From Sphaerosporella brunnea (taxonomy: Eukaryota; Ascomycota; Pezizomycetes; Pezizales; Pyronemataceae), in assembly GCA_008704415.1 (NCBI GenBank), contig VXIS01000044.1:153825-217824 (forward strand): 64,000 bases of DNA. Direction: 5' to 3'. Both the position numbers and the translations under genes were made by a program. Positions 1 through 11,300 of this stretch are shown here, in pieces (the first letter of the stretch is position 1; each line of letters begins with the position of its first letter). The notes below the pieces were generated by a model. That model saw nothing but the letters and a program-made list of their open reading frames with translations, did no database searches and had not been told where the DNA came from.

Positions 1-1833
1 GCCCTTGGCGATAGCAAGCTGGTGTGTTTCGGCGGCATGTCGCCGACGAATCCGGGCGGCGCAGAGGAGAAGACGCCAGCGCCGGGCGGTGGAGGGGCAG
101 GTCCAGATCAGAACGAGGTCCAGGTCATGAGCGATATTCACGTGTTTGATATCCCGACGTGTACCTGGACTTTCATCCCCACGCCGAATCCGCCGGAAGG
201 ACGCTACGCGCATTGCGCTACCATCCTGCCAAGCACCGCAGTGTATACGGCGACCGGTGGAATGGCGGCGTCAGTTCAGAGTGGAGAGCGATTGGATGGG
301 TTTGGAGGAACGGAAATGGTGGTCGTTGGTGGCCAGGACTCGGCAAATCATTACATTGAGGAGGTCAATGTTTTCAATCTCCGCTCGTTGATGTGGACGA
401 GTAAGAGCCCGTTGGATCGGTCTTGCGGGGCGTATAGGAGTGTTGTCGCCCCATTGGGTCATCGCTTGTCGGTGCAGCAGATTGGGATGGGAGCAGATGC
501 GCCCGCCGGGGAGGACACGCCTGCCAATGCATCCAATAGTATCACTCCACAAAAGGACCCCGGGGCTATGCTCATCTACTCCAACTACAACTTTTTGGAT
601 GTTCGGCTGGAGCTACAGCTTCGGCTTCCGGACGGAACATTGACGGAGAAGACAATGAACGGAGTGCATTCCCCGCCGGGTCTTAGGTTCCCTAACGGCG
701 GTATCTTGGATAACCACTTCGTGGTCTCAGGTACATACCTCACCTCCAGCAAACAAGAGTATGCGCTGTGGGCTCTGGACCTACGGACACTGATCTGGTC
801 CCGCATCGATGCGGGGCAGGTATTCGCGCAAGGCTCCTGGAACCGGGGTGTCCTCTGGAACCGCCGAAGTTCCTTCCTCATTCTCGGCAATAAGGGGAGG
901 TCCCTAGTAGAAGACTACAATCACCGCCGCATCAACTTCACCAACCTCTGCAAAGTCGACCTAGAAGCGTTTGGTTTGTACGAGAACTGGCGACACAACT
1001 CTCACTCAGCGGTGCAACGAACCTTTTCCCGGCCTGCTGAAGACTTTGGGCGGATGTTCATGAACATGCCCGAACTCGCAGACATGGAATTTATCTGCAT
1101 GGAAGGCGAAACTATACCCGTAAACTCACGAATGATATCGAAACGTTGGGGACCATACTTCGTCGAGTTGCTAAACTCGACAAAACATGAGCCTGATCCT
1201 ATGCACCGCGCCATCTCGACGGCTACCATCACCCCGCAATCTTTCTCTGCTATTGCCGCTGCCGGGCCCCCGACTACCGCGCAATATAACCCCCTCGATC
1301 GCCCAAGATCTCTATACTTCCCACACTGCCACTCCGTCGTCCTGGCGCTCACCGAATTCTTGTACACCGGCTCCCTTCCGCCGCCCGGGGACCCGGGCGT
1401 CATCGCGCCAATCCTATGCTCCCTCCTCCAGATCGCACGGCCTTACCGTGTAGAAGGACTACTAGAAGCAGTGGTAGAGCGTATCCACCAGCAACTCGAC
1501 GGCAAGAACGCAGCAGCGGTTTTCAACGCCGCGGCTACGGCGGCCGGAAGCGGATCTGGCATCGAAGCGGTGTACCTAGACCACAAACACCCCGACGAAG
1601 ACGACATCAACGGCGGTGCAGATGACGGCGAGTTGCCGCCGCTGCCCGGACAGAAGGAGGATGAGGAGTGGTGGGAGAGTGTTAATATCATTGGGTTGCA
1701 AAAGAGGGGCCTGAGGGGCTTGATGGAGGGCAGGCGGATGAGGGAGCGTGGGAAGAGTCTTGGTGGACGAGCGGGTGAGGGCGGAAGTAGTACTACTACT
1801 ACTACGTTTGGAGGACTCCCACAGCAGGGATAG
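1..1833 (+). CDS. ral2: Ral2-like kelch/BTB protein (5' partial)
   Basis: The reading frame is open from base 1 to a TAG at 1831-1833, so the true start lies left of the window and at least 610 residues are present. The N-terminal half has kelch/galactose-oxidase-type blades: repeated tryptophan-containing turns such as CTWTFIPTPNPPEGRYAH, then LMWTSKSPL and LIWSRIDAG. The middle (about residues 350-480) resembles a BTB fold (MADMEFI-type segment and the helix SVVLALTEFLYTGSLPP). The tail is acidic, then basic and glycine-rich. This order matches fission yeast Ral2, an upstream activator of Ras1 in mating and morphology. Kelch and BTB assignments come from visible motifs; the Ral2 orthology is inferred from architecture and could instead be a generic kelch-BTB protein. 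Confidence 0.65.
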   Translation, partial: ALGDSKLVCFGGMSPTNPGGAEEKTPAPGGGGAGPDQNEVQVMSDIHVFDIPTCTWTFIPTPNPPEGRYAHCATILPSTAVYTATGGMAASVQSGERLDGFGGTEMVVVGGQDSANHYIEEVNVFNLRSLMWTSKSPLDRSCGAYRSVVAPLGHRLSVQQIGMGADAPAGEDTPANASNSITPQKDPGAMLIYSNYNFLDVRLELQLRLPDGTLTEKTMNGVHSPPGLRFPNGGILDNHFVVSGTYLTSSKQEYALWALDLRTLIWSRIDAGQVFAQGSWNRGVLWNRRSSFLILGNKGRSLVEDYNHRRINFTNLCKVDLEAFGLYENWRHNSHSAVQRTFSRPAEDFGRMFMNMPELADMEFICMEGETIPVNSRMISKRWGPYFVELLNSTKHEPDPMHRAISTATITPQSFSAIAAAGPPTTAQYNPLDRPRSLYFPHCHSVVLALTEFLYTGSLPPPGDPGVIAPILCSLLQIARPYRVEGLLEAVVERIHQQLDGKNAAAVFNAAATAAGSGSGIEAVYLDHKHPDEDDINGGADDGELPPLPGQKEDEEWWESVNIIGLQKRGLRGLMEGRRMRERGKSLGGRAGEGGSSTTTTTFGGLPQQG

Positions 1834-2200
1834 TGAGTTGCGTAGCGGAAGTCTGTGTAGTTTGTGGTGTGGTTTTTTTTTTTTTTTTTCATCCGCTTTA
1901 TTTTGCGTAAATTATTGAGCTTTTGGTTTTTGCAGTTTTTGTCCATCTACTCTATTTGTTCGGGATGCGGGACGATATATCACGGCGGGGGTTGAGATAC
2001 TTAAGTACTTACTTTTTGTGTTGTATGTCAAATAGGAGATGAAGATAAACGTGTGGAGGAGAAGAAGCAATTTGAGGAACTTCTAGACACGTACCATCAC
2101 TCGCATCTATAGTAAATCCTCAGCATACCATACCAAAACAAACAACAGCGCGGTATCATTACTAACATGCCAAACATCAATGCCAACACGACTCACTACG
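1834..2200. other. 3' intergenic region between convergent genes
   Basis: About 370 bases separate the stop codons of the kelch gene (+) and the hydrolase gene (-). It holds a long T tract (about 1873-1889) and AT-rich sequence consistent with 3' UTRs. No gene is seen. Confidence 0.6.
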
Positions 2201-3181
2201 CTAACCCTCCCCCTCCAACCACGCGCCCAGCCGCTCCTCGACAACACCCAACGCCTTCTCCCCCCAAAAATGCGTAGCCCCTGCCACCTCCACGCCCTCA
2301 AACACAAACTCGCAGCTTCGCATCTTCTCCGCCCACCGCCGGTACTTCCGCACTCCAGTAAACACATCGTCGTCTCCCCACGCCACAAAAACTTTCTTCG
2401 CCGCACCCGCACCCGCCTCTGCTGCGGAAACGGGATCAAGCACACTCCTGCCACCGCCACCCAACAGCAGCAGCGACGACACCGGCGGCAGCGGCGGGGA
2501 GACCAGAAGATAGCTCAACCGCACGGCGACCTCCTCCCAGCGCCGCAGCTCCTGCAGCTGCGCCTCCGCCGGCGGCGGCGGCGGCAGCTGCGGGGATCGC
2601 ACGCCAGAGTAACTAGTGCGCGCCGCGGCCACGGAATGCACGTCGCCCCAGCAGCGGGCGCTTTTGATGCCGGCGGCGAGGGCAGTGGCGTACGCGGGCG
2701 TCGGCGGGGAGCGCAGCGTCTCCAGCAGGTATTGCGCGTGCACACTTGACGCCGCGGCGATCAGCGCGCCGTACGAGTATCCCGCTGCCAGGAGGTGCGC
2801 TTCCTCCTGCTGCTGTTGCTCCCCCTCCCCCGACGAGCCGGCGAGGGAAACAAGAAATGCTAGCGCCCACGCCGCGACAGCCGCATAATCTTTGCGCTCG
2901 GCGCTGCCCGTCCAGCTGGTGTGGCCGCGCGAATGCCCGACTCCGCGGAAGTTGAAGAGGACCACGATGTAGCCGCGGCGCAACAGGATCGCTGCGAGGC
3001 GCTGCACTACCGCGTCGTTGAGGCTGCCGCCGAGCGGGCCGTACGGGTGTGCTATCACTGCTGCTTTCCGGCTGGTAGTGGGAACCGGCGAGGGAACGAG
3101 AAGAAGCGTTTCGAGCGGTGTTGAGTCGTGCAGTGACGGTATGAAGAGGTTTAAGGCTGTTGATGGCGGCCGGTGGTGCAT
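2201..3181 (-). CDS. alpha/beta-hydrolase family protein
   Basis: A single-exon frame of 326 residues from ATG 3181 to TAG 2201. It has an alpha/beta-hydrolase core: the strand/oxyanion segment AVIAHPYGPLGGS, the FNFRGVGHSRG turn, the nucleophile elbow GYSYGA (Ser about 136), a late acidic segment WGDDDVFTG and the histidine segment GATHFWGEK, so a complete Ser-Asp-His triad is visible. Substrate cannot be read from sequence; related fungal proteins are annotated as prolyl-oligopeptidase-like or generic hydrolases. The frame can be extended 60 codons to ATG 3361, but that extension looks like translated 5' UTR, and the start chosen leads directly into the first conserved strand. The insert after the elbow is proline- and alanine-rich. 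Confidence 0.75.
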   Translation of the reverse strand: MHHRPPSTALNLFIPSLHDSTPLETLLLVPSPVPTTSRKAAVIAHPYGPLGGSLNDAVVQRLAAILLRRGYIVVLFNFRGVGHSRGHTSWTGSAERKDYAAVAAWALAFLVSLAGSSGEGEQQQQEEAHLLAAGYSYGALIAAASSVHAQYLLETLRSPPTPAYATALAAGIKSARCWGDVHSVAAARTSYSGVRSPQLPPPPPAEAQLQELRRWEEVAVRLSYLLVSPPLPPVSSLLLLGGGGRSVLDPVSAAEAGAGAAKKVFVAWGDDDVFTGVRKYRRWAEKMRSCEFVFEGVEVAGATHFWGEKALGVVEERLGAWLEGEG

Positions 3182-3658
3182 ATCGTGCGCGGTGCTGGCT
3201 GCCCTCAGAGGGCAGCGTCGCCTTGGGATGTGAGTTAGATACATGTAGCATGTCTCGTACGAGCCTAGGGTTAGGGCTGGAAGCAAGCATGTGAAAGCGA
3301 CGGCCACGCTGCGTTTGGACATCAATTCATGGTCTTGTCCACTATCTACCACATTCCCCATAAGCAGACAAAAAAGACGTACAACGTGTTAAACAATATC
3401 CCTTGCGAACCCGCTAAACCTACAAAAAGAGAATAAAATAGAGCACAACTCAAAGCCGTATGCGCCCCTCAGTAAGCCCTAGGAATTTATACAAGAAATC
3501 GAAAAACAGAACGCCAGTACAGGTACCCGCTAAAAATATAAGTAAAGCAGAAATTGTACCCTTCACCTCTCCTTATGACATTTGGTGAGATTCGCGGAAG
3601 GTGTTGAGAGACGCGCACCACCGAATAAAGTACCAAGCTTTGTGAGCTCACGCCTAGC

Positions 3659-6240
3659 CTATTCCGGCCTCCAGCTTCTAACCAGAGGACTCCCAACTTT
3701 GGGCGCAAACTGCATGCTCTTTCGCTTGGCTATGCGGATTCTCTCGAGGATGACTGGGTTCGTCGTCGAGTAATCGCATCTAGGGGTCTCCGGATCCTGA
3801 CTAGGGTACGATTTCGTAGGAGTCTTGGGCTCAACGGTCTTGGGTGGCGACTTCTTCCCCCGAGGAGGCGACTTGTGACCCGTGAGCTGAGCGACCAGTT
3901 CCTCCGTCCGCTGCGGATCCATAGACTTGCGACGCTATACAACCGTTAAACTCCAATCTTTCAACAAGGCGACACCGCATAACATACCTTGTTTCCTCCG
4001 CGGGGGGTAGCATCCAAGTCAATGGCATACGCGCTCTCATCTAGCCATTCGTCGCGCCGAGCACACTGAATCACCCACATCAGTGCCACGCAGGAAACCA
4101 GTGCACCAGCAGCCTTGACTTTCGCCAGGGTTCTAGGAGAGCCGTCCTTGAACACGACATGGGTGATGCCAACTTTCCCAGGGGTAGCAGAATCGGGGTT
4201 CCAGTTCCACTGCTTGAGGACCTTGGCTCCCATGCATCTAAGCATCTTCGAAAAGGTTTCGCAACAGTCGCCACCGTCGTTGGTGTACGCGTCAACATAG
4301 ACAACTGCTCCCGCCAGCACTGAGCTAGGATTTTCCTCAGTGCCCCGCCGCCTGTGCTGGGCCTCCGATGCGAGAGTAACATGATGATAGGGGGAAATGC
4401 CTGGGCCGAAAACATCGTCGTCATCCGAATGAAACTTCACGGGTACCTTCATCTCCGGTGCTGGCACTTCGGAGTAGCCAACGACCACATCCCTGTTGTC
4501 CTCGTTCAGGAGCACGGGATCAACAGGAACATCGTCCCAAGTGTGAAGCGTCTTTGCAGGATTGCTGATTGAAGGAGCAATTTCCTGTCCGAAACCACGA
4601 CTGGCATCCTCGGATGCCTGCTCTATCTTGCTCGGGCTGGTCACGACTTGCTGGGGTGGAACATTTTCAGAATCGCAGTCCATTTCATCGTCTTCATCAA
4701 AGCCAAAAAGGCCGAAGCTACTGCCACCCTCGCTTGGACTGCGATGCTTGTTGGCTGGCGTGGATGCCGGTGCCTTGGGTGTTGGGCTAGTTTGGGCTGG
4801 AGACTCGTCATCATCCATAGAAAGATCCCCATCCCGATCAATCTTTGATTTGGCTTCCTGGAGCTCAACCGATGTAGGGCGCTTCCGAGAGTCTATTAGA
4901 GACTTGATGAATTCGTTCGAGCTCAAGGAAGGCGAAGACGAAGGGGCAGTAGAGTCGTGGAAAATAGCATCCTTCATGCTATAATCTGCGCTTTTAGGGG
5001 GATTTGCCTCAGCCTCTTCCCTCTTTTGTTTAATAGAAGCCAAAAGATCCCTGAATGCCTTCGGGGGATTGCTAATCTTGATGGTTTTTCCCTTGGTAGC
5101 TTCCTCGGGAATGTCCTTGACTGGGCCTTTCTTCGAGGCAGCCTTCTTTTCCAGAATTGGGATGGATCCAAAAACATCACCACGGTTGTCAGCGGCGACT
5201 CGAATGACAGTATCCGAGAAAGGATCATCATATGCATCCATAGAGTACTTGAGCGAAGATCCTTTCGTCAGGGGTTTCGAAGTGGGCGTGCTCAGAGCTG
5301 GCTTTCCGGGTCTTCGAGCCGGCGAAGAAAGGGCGCTGGGCTTCGAAGGGGATGTCTGCGACAGTGTGGATTCCGCCATCTTGTTTGGAGACTGAGGGAA
5401 CCTCCTCGCCGGTGTACCAAATATACCTGAAGGCCTTGCAGCAATATCCTTCGCGCCGAGCAAAAGATCTGCTCCATCAATAGCGTTCCTCTTCGTGGGA
5501 CTCGGAAGTGGTCGCCTTGGCTTCTCAGCCAATCGGGGGGATGTAGGCCACAAAAGCTCATCCTCCATATCCTCTTCTTCAACTGTGTACACTCTCTTGG
5601 GCCTTTGAGCTTTCATCGGAGACAGATTAGGGAGAGCAGGAACCGGTTCCGCGTAAATACCCGTAGTCGGCTGTTGGATTTTCGTCCTCGGGATTCGCTT
5701 GGGCTTCACTGAGAGGGCACCCATCGATGTCGACATGAGGACATCCGTTTCCTCGTCCTCATGGTCCGGCTTCGGTTCCGACGGTCCGGCCGATGGCGAT
5801 GCGTTCTCCTTATCCGCCGTCTTCGTTCCGGGGCTTGGAGCGAAAGTGACCTTCTTGTGGGTCAACGTTTTCGCGACTATAGTTTTAGCATGACAGCGCG
5901 GCTCATAGGGTGAGAATCTCATGTTACCAGTGCGTCCCGAGCGCCTGGGAGCAGCTGATAATCCGGCATTAGCAGCGGTACTCCTGGTCCTCGTGGTGGT
6001 CTTCTTGGGTGCTGCTGCCGCGGCTGGAAGTTTTGCGGGAACGAGTACCGTCCGGGTAGTGGTCTGAGCAGGCTCCGAACGAGAGTTGTTCGCCAAGGAC
6101 GCCTCCGTGAGCGCTTTACGCCTCGTACTCGCAGCCGTGCTCCTAGTTGTTCGAATCGGGCCTATAGACGTTTTGACAGCCAATTCTCCAGCTTGGGAGC
6201 GAGAACGCGTGAGGTATCGTCTCGGCGGGTGTTCCGCCAT
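3659..6240 (-). CDS. BRCT-domain nuclear protein, two exons
   Basis: Exon 1 is 6240-3988, exon 2 is 3934-3659, and the intron 3987-3935 (53 nt) runs GTATGT to TAG with a TTTAAC branch site, phase 0. The product is 842 residues. The first 600 are low-complexity, rich in Ser/Pro/Lys with many SP/TP sites and basic patches, as expected for a nuclear, kinase-regulated protein. A BRCT domain lies at about residues 645-745 (VVYVDAYTN start, GITHVVFKDG strand, LMWVIQCARRDEWLDE end with the conserved Trp). Exon 2 adds a basic tail containing KSMDP and KRKSMQFAPK. BRCT domains bind phosphopeptides in DNA-damage or mitotic proteins; the specific role is unknown, and microcephalin-like is only a possibility. 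ATG 6240 was chosen because residues upstream of it look like 5' UTR. Confidence 0.75.
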
Positions 6241-6652
6241 TGTGGAGGGAACTGAACCGTTGCGAGCAAAAAAATTGTTTGAGTCTTGGGGAGCTTTCAG
6301 CGGTGGGAAAAAAGAAATAGACTGGACTGGATCGCGAGAAGAGAAACAGGGAGGGAGAAGATGACCGGGGGAGATGCGAATTGTTGTCTTGTAAACAAGC
6401 GAGGCGCCGCGTGTTGCCCTGACAACTGTCAATGCGAAGGGATGGCTTGGCATCTGCCGCAAGCGATTGACTTTCTCGGTTGGGGCTGGAAGAGCCGAGG
6501 GGTTAGGGTTGCGGCTGGTGCGGGTGCTGGATTAGGCTTAGTAGTTTATTTTGAGCCGCAGTCACCAGTTATGTCATCGCGGGGTTCCCGCTGTCTAACC
6601 TTGCCACGTCATGATCCACATTCCTTCAACTCCCGCTCAAGCTTCTCAGAGC
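6241..6652. promoter_or_regulatory. shared divergent promoter (BRCT gene / nudC)
   Basis: About 410 bases lie between the start codons of the BRCT gene (-) and nudC (+). This must hold both promoters; no individual element could be named with confidence. Confidence 0.5.
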
Positions 6653-7330
6653 ATGTCCGATACCAACCAGCCCGACCCCGCCGCCGAAAAGGCTGCCCGC
6701 GAAAAGGAAGCCGCTGAGCAAGCTGCCCTCCCTTACACCTGGAGGCAGACCATCGCCGATGTCGACCTCTCCGTGCCCGTTCCTCCCGGAACCCGTGGAC
6801 GGGATCTCGACGTTGTCATCGGTTCCAAAAAGCTCAAAGTGGGTCTGAAGGGTAAAGATCCTATCATGGAGGTCCGTTTTCTTCTAGCACATGATTCATA
6901 CCTCCTCAAAGACTCAACTCAAATAAATCCGCCAGGGTGACCTTCCCAAGAACGTCCGTGCCGACGAGTGCACCTGGTCCCTCGAAGACCAGAAGTCAGT
7001 CGAGATCCACCTCGAGAAAGTCAATCAAATGGAATGGTGGGCCCACGTCTTGACGCACCACCCCAAGATCGACACGTCCAAGATCAACCCAGAGAACTCG
7101 AAGCTGAGCGATTTGGACGGCGAGACCAGGGCTATGGTTGAGAAGATGATGTGGGATCAGAGGCAGAAGGAGATGGGAAAGCCCACAAGCGACGAGCAGA
7201 AGAAGATGGACCTTCTGAAGAAGTTCCAAGACCAGCATCCCGGTGAGTCGTCAACTTAGCAGTTGAGAAGTGCGGATATGGTTGCTGACATTGTGTAGAG
7301 ATGGACTTTTCCAACGCAAAGATTGGTTAA
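6653..7330 (+). CDS. nudC: nuclear movement protein NudC
   Basis: Three exons: 6653-6871, 6936-7242 and 7299-7330. Introns are 6872-6935 (GTCCGT...CAG) and 7243-7298 (GTGAGT...TAG). The product is 185 residues, the usual length for fungal NudC. A short charged N-terminus is followed by the p23/CS fold: [32 protein letters not shown] across the first junction, then [17 protein letters not shown] and WWAHVL. The C-terminus ends in the family signature DFSNAKIG. NudC is an Hsp90-type co-chaperone needed for dynein/LIS1-dependent nuclear migration in the cytoplasm. An in-frame ATG 42 bases upstream (6611) could add 14 residues; the downstream start fits homologue length better. The gene is divergent from the BRCT gene. 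Confidence 0.92.
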
Positions 7331-8301
7331 ATGATTTTATATCTTTAGCAACCAAATCTAAGCTTGATCTTTTTAGAGTACATTCCACAGTTTTCTGTGC
7401 ATGCTTCACTTTATGTCGCTCGTTCTATCAGTTCCAAGGTTCGATTGGGACATCTCAACCACTACAACCCCAAACAACTCCCAGGATCACAACTCTGCCG
7501 CCAAAATTTCTAGAGAAAAGACAGGGGTGGAGGCTATTAGTAAGAGGGGGAGCGGCCAAAGGCAAACTAAACCTGGGGGGAGCGGCCAAACCAGAGGTAA
7601 CGAATGAGTCCCTATGATATAACCCCCCCCCTCAATGAAACCGGACAAAAGTATCGCTGTCCCATCTCCATGAAATAGAGTCATTAGATCAGTAGGAACT
7701 GATCATCCTTGCGTAAATATACTAGGCTGCCATACTCTTTTGCCGCGTTTTACAGCAAGTAGAAGCGTATGAAAATCTACGGCTACACAGTTAATGGACC
7801 AGATTCTTCAGCGCACACCGCTTGAATTTGCACCAAAGGCACAAACACAGATTCCATTTGCATACAATCAATAAAAACCCAAAACCGCGATCCATCAAGT
7901 CATACAGCTTCCCAACAGATTACAACAATTTCCTTTCCCCCATTTGCACACAGTCCCATCCCATTCCAAGACCCAAGAACAAAGGAAAAGGAAAGCAAAA
8001 CCCAAAAGGACATAATCCGACATAAGAGAGGTAGTTCCCATTTCCGGGAACGAAAAGAAAAAAAAAAAAAAAACCCCCAACAAAAACCGGAGCAAAAGCC
8101 AAAAGCCACGACATAAACGACAAGAGAAAAAAAACAAACCCCAAAAATAAAAATAAAAAAGGATCCCATCGAGAACCCACGATACACGCTTATGCAAACA
8201 GACAAGCATAAGCTGTAAAATCGTTGCATCGTGTCATCCAATCGTGAAAATAACCCAAGAGAATAAGCGGAAAGAAATCCATCAAAACCGTGAAATCGCC
8301 A
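7331..8301. other. intergenic / 3' UTR region between nudC and the coiled-coil gene
   Basis: Convergent 3' ends. The sequence is A-rich on the + strand (poly-A tracts near 8056-8073 and 8126-8135), with a direct repeat of GGGGGAGCGGCCAAA at about 7548 and 7577. Short frames here have no coding character; no gene is supported. Confidence 0.6.
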
Positions 8302-11300
8302 TCAAGTCAGCATGCTCGTAGCAACGCTTCCCTCAAAACCCTCATCATCCTCTTCCACATCGACACCGATACCCGAATCACCATAGAGGCCAAGTCTCCT
8401 CTTCTTAGTCCTGAACGCTCCTGAGGCGAACCGACTCTTGTTGCTGACAGGACTCAGCGGCCGCTTGGGGTACTCGACCTCTTGCGAGGACGAAGCGCTA
8501 ACGTCAGAGTGTACCCGCTTCTTACTCTCCCGCAACTTGAGCTCACGCATATACTGTCCCTTGTGGTCCCCTATACGGCTGTAAAACCGTTCTGCCTCCT
8601 GTTGAACCCGCTCGAACGCTTCCATACCCTTTTCACGCTCGGTCTCGAGGTCCTGTTCGAGTTCATGCTTTTCCTTCTCGAGATGCACGACCTGAAGCTC
8701 GAGTTTGCGCTTGTCGTTTTCGTGAACGGTGATTTCAACTCTGAGCTGTTCGATCTGCTGCTTTTTCTCGTCCACCAACTTGCGGAGAGCAGCATTATCG
8801 GCCTCAAGTTCAGACTTCGTGCGAGCCAACTCGTTCTCCGATACCTCAAGATAAGCCTGGACTTGCTCTTTCTGAGAACGTAGAGAAGCGATGTTTCTGT
8901 TGACTTCCTCGACGTAGAGTTGATGTTCAGATTCTTCGAGTTTGAGACTCTCTTCAAGCTCAGCCTCCTTCTCTTCAGCATCGTCAAGCCAGTTTTTATA
9001 GTCGGAAACCTCTCGCTCAAGTCCGCCGATGCGTTCTTCGTGATGCTGGATTATTTGCTCGAGACGGATCTTTTCCTTGCCCGCATTGAAGAGTGCGTTT
9101 TGAAGCTCACGTTCGAGGTCTTGAATCCTAGCCTCCATGATCTTCTTTTGGGATGCGTTGTGACGTTTGAGCTCCTCAATTTCAATGGCTAGACCCTCGA
9201 TCTCTGCAATGCGTTCCCCGAGCTGGGCATCGAGCTTCTTCGCTAATGCGTTCGCCTCGGCAAGCTTAGTCTCGTATTCGTGGACAAGGGCTTCCTTCTC
9301 CTCCTGCGCATTTTCAAGGTCGACCTCAAGTGCAGCGATTTCAGTGTCCTTGCGGGCCTCCGTCTCGCGAAGTTCCTGCTCAAGATCCGCAATTTTACCA
9401 TCCGCTTTGCTGATCCGTATTGTCAACTCGTCAACCTCGATCTTTTGAGAGCTCTTGAGCTGCGCGATCCGCTCGTGAAGTTCCTGGACCTGGTCTTTCG
9501 AACCGGCCACGACGCCCTCCAGTGAGCTGATCTGGGAAGCATGTTCTTCAATGGTGGTCGCAAGTTGAGATTCAAGGTGGTTCTTGCCGAGAACAGCTTC
9601 GGCCAACTTGTTCTCGACTCCAGCAACAGCAACCATTTTCTCATGATGAGCCTTTTGGAGTTCCTCTCGATGAGAGGCGGCTTGCTCCTCGAGGCGCTGA
9701 CGAAGCTCCTCTTCCGCAGACTTTCGCACGTTGATTTCTTGCTCCAATTCATCAATCTGCATGCGATCCTCCTGAGCAGCGGCATTGAGTTCCGCGATCT
9801 GCTGCGCCGCATCGGAAAGTCGTTCACGAGTAGCGTCACCGTCAGCTTTAACATCGATGAGCTCTTTGTCGACACTAGATTTCTGGACCTCCATATCCTC
9901 CAGTCGGGCTTCGAGGTTCCGGATAGTGGCGTTCTTGTCATTGATGTCCTCTTCAAGTTCTTGCAACTTGTCCTCGAGACTGTTGATTTGCTTGGCAACG
10001 GCGAGAACGTACTTTTCGACAAACGCTGGAAGATCCTCCTTTTTGACCGATTCCCCATTGACGTAGGTAGCGATATCGTCCAAGAATCCGTCCAGATCCA
10101 CGGCGTGTCTCCGTTCGGCATCGAGATCGGATTGGAGAGCTGTGGCATTGTCCTTTGCAATGAGCAACTTAGCATCAAGTTCCGAGATGAGAGCACCGAG
10201 AACTTGAAGCGCATGGTCATTACTTCCCGTCCAGGCGAAGTCTTCCAGGTTGTGGTTGGCAAAATGAGAGTCTTGGAGCTGACGGCGTCGGTTATAGAGA
10301 TTTTCGATCCGTTTTCGTACGTCCTTGAAGCGATCGGTCAACTTTTCGATCGCCTCCTCCGGAGTGATTCTTCCATCGCCATCTTGAGCGAGGATGCGGA
10401 TCTTGTCCTCCAACTGGCGCCTGAGGCCCTCACTCTCCTCGGCATGGTTTTTGGCCATGACCAGTTCGGTGAGCACCTCATCAACGGCCATATCCAGCGG
10501 CTGGGATCCATCAATATATTGTTGGATCTTTTGTACGATGATGGACTGCTCGTCTTCGACGGTTTTTGCCTGCCGGACATGACTTTCGATCTTCTCACGG
10601 AGAATAGTCAACTCTTGGAGATATTTTGTGTTGGCGGAGGTCGAGTCGCGTAGAGATTCCTCGAGAGACGCGGCTTTATCTTCCAGGCCCTTGATGGTCT
10701 CCCTGAGCGAAGTGTTGTCTTTTTGCGCAATTTCAATCACCTGTTCCAAGTTGGCAACTCGGGATTTGTAATCATCAATTTCCTGGCGCATCAAGGATTT
10801 TTCTGCCTGAAGGGCTTCAATCTCGTCTTCCAAAGATACGATGCTCTCTTTGAGATCTGCACTCTGTTCATCCAAGTCCGCCTTCTCCCCCTGCACAACT
10901 CGGATGGCCTTTTTAGACGCCTCCACCTCGGCGTGCAGCTCTGCAATCTGGCGCTCCATACTTTCCTTTTCAAGAGCAGCCGCAGCCGCAGCCTGCTGGA
11001 ACATCTCGATCTGCGCGTTGGACTCGGCAAGCTTTGCGCTTAGAGACTCCTTGTCGCCGGTTGCGGTCTTGAGATCAGCCTTTAGCTCCGCGATCCTGAT
11101 TTCCAGTTGTCCGATATCTCGCTCGAGACTGTCCTTATCTGCGTTCGAAATGTCCGCCGCCTTCTCTAATGTGCTGATCCGAGTTTGCAGACCGGTAATC
11201 GCCTTCTCGAACTCTTGTTTTGTCTTATCGGCTGCTTCAGCGGCTGCCCGCAATTCTGAGATAGCTGCTTCCTGATAAGCGATTTTAGCTCTTAATTCCT

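Noticed and set aside
3182..3361. N-terminal extension of the alpha/beta hydrolase
   Set aside because: Basic and Cys-rich without domain similarity; the core begins right after ATG 3181.
9541..10653. 370-codon + strand ORF
   Set aside because: Antisense shadow of the coiled-coil gene; composition mirrors the heptad codons and shows no domain.
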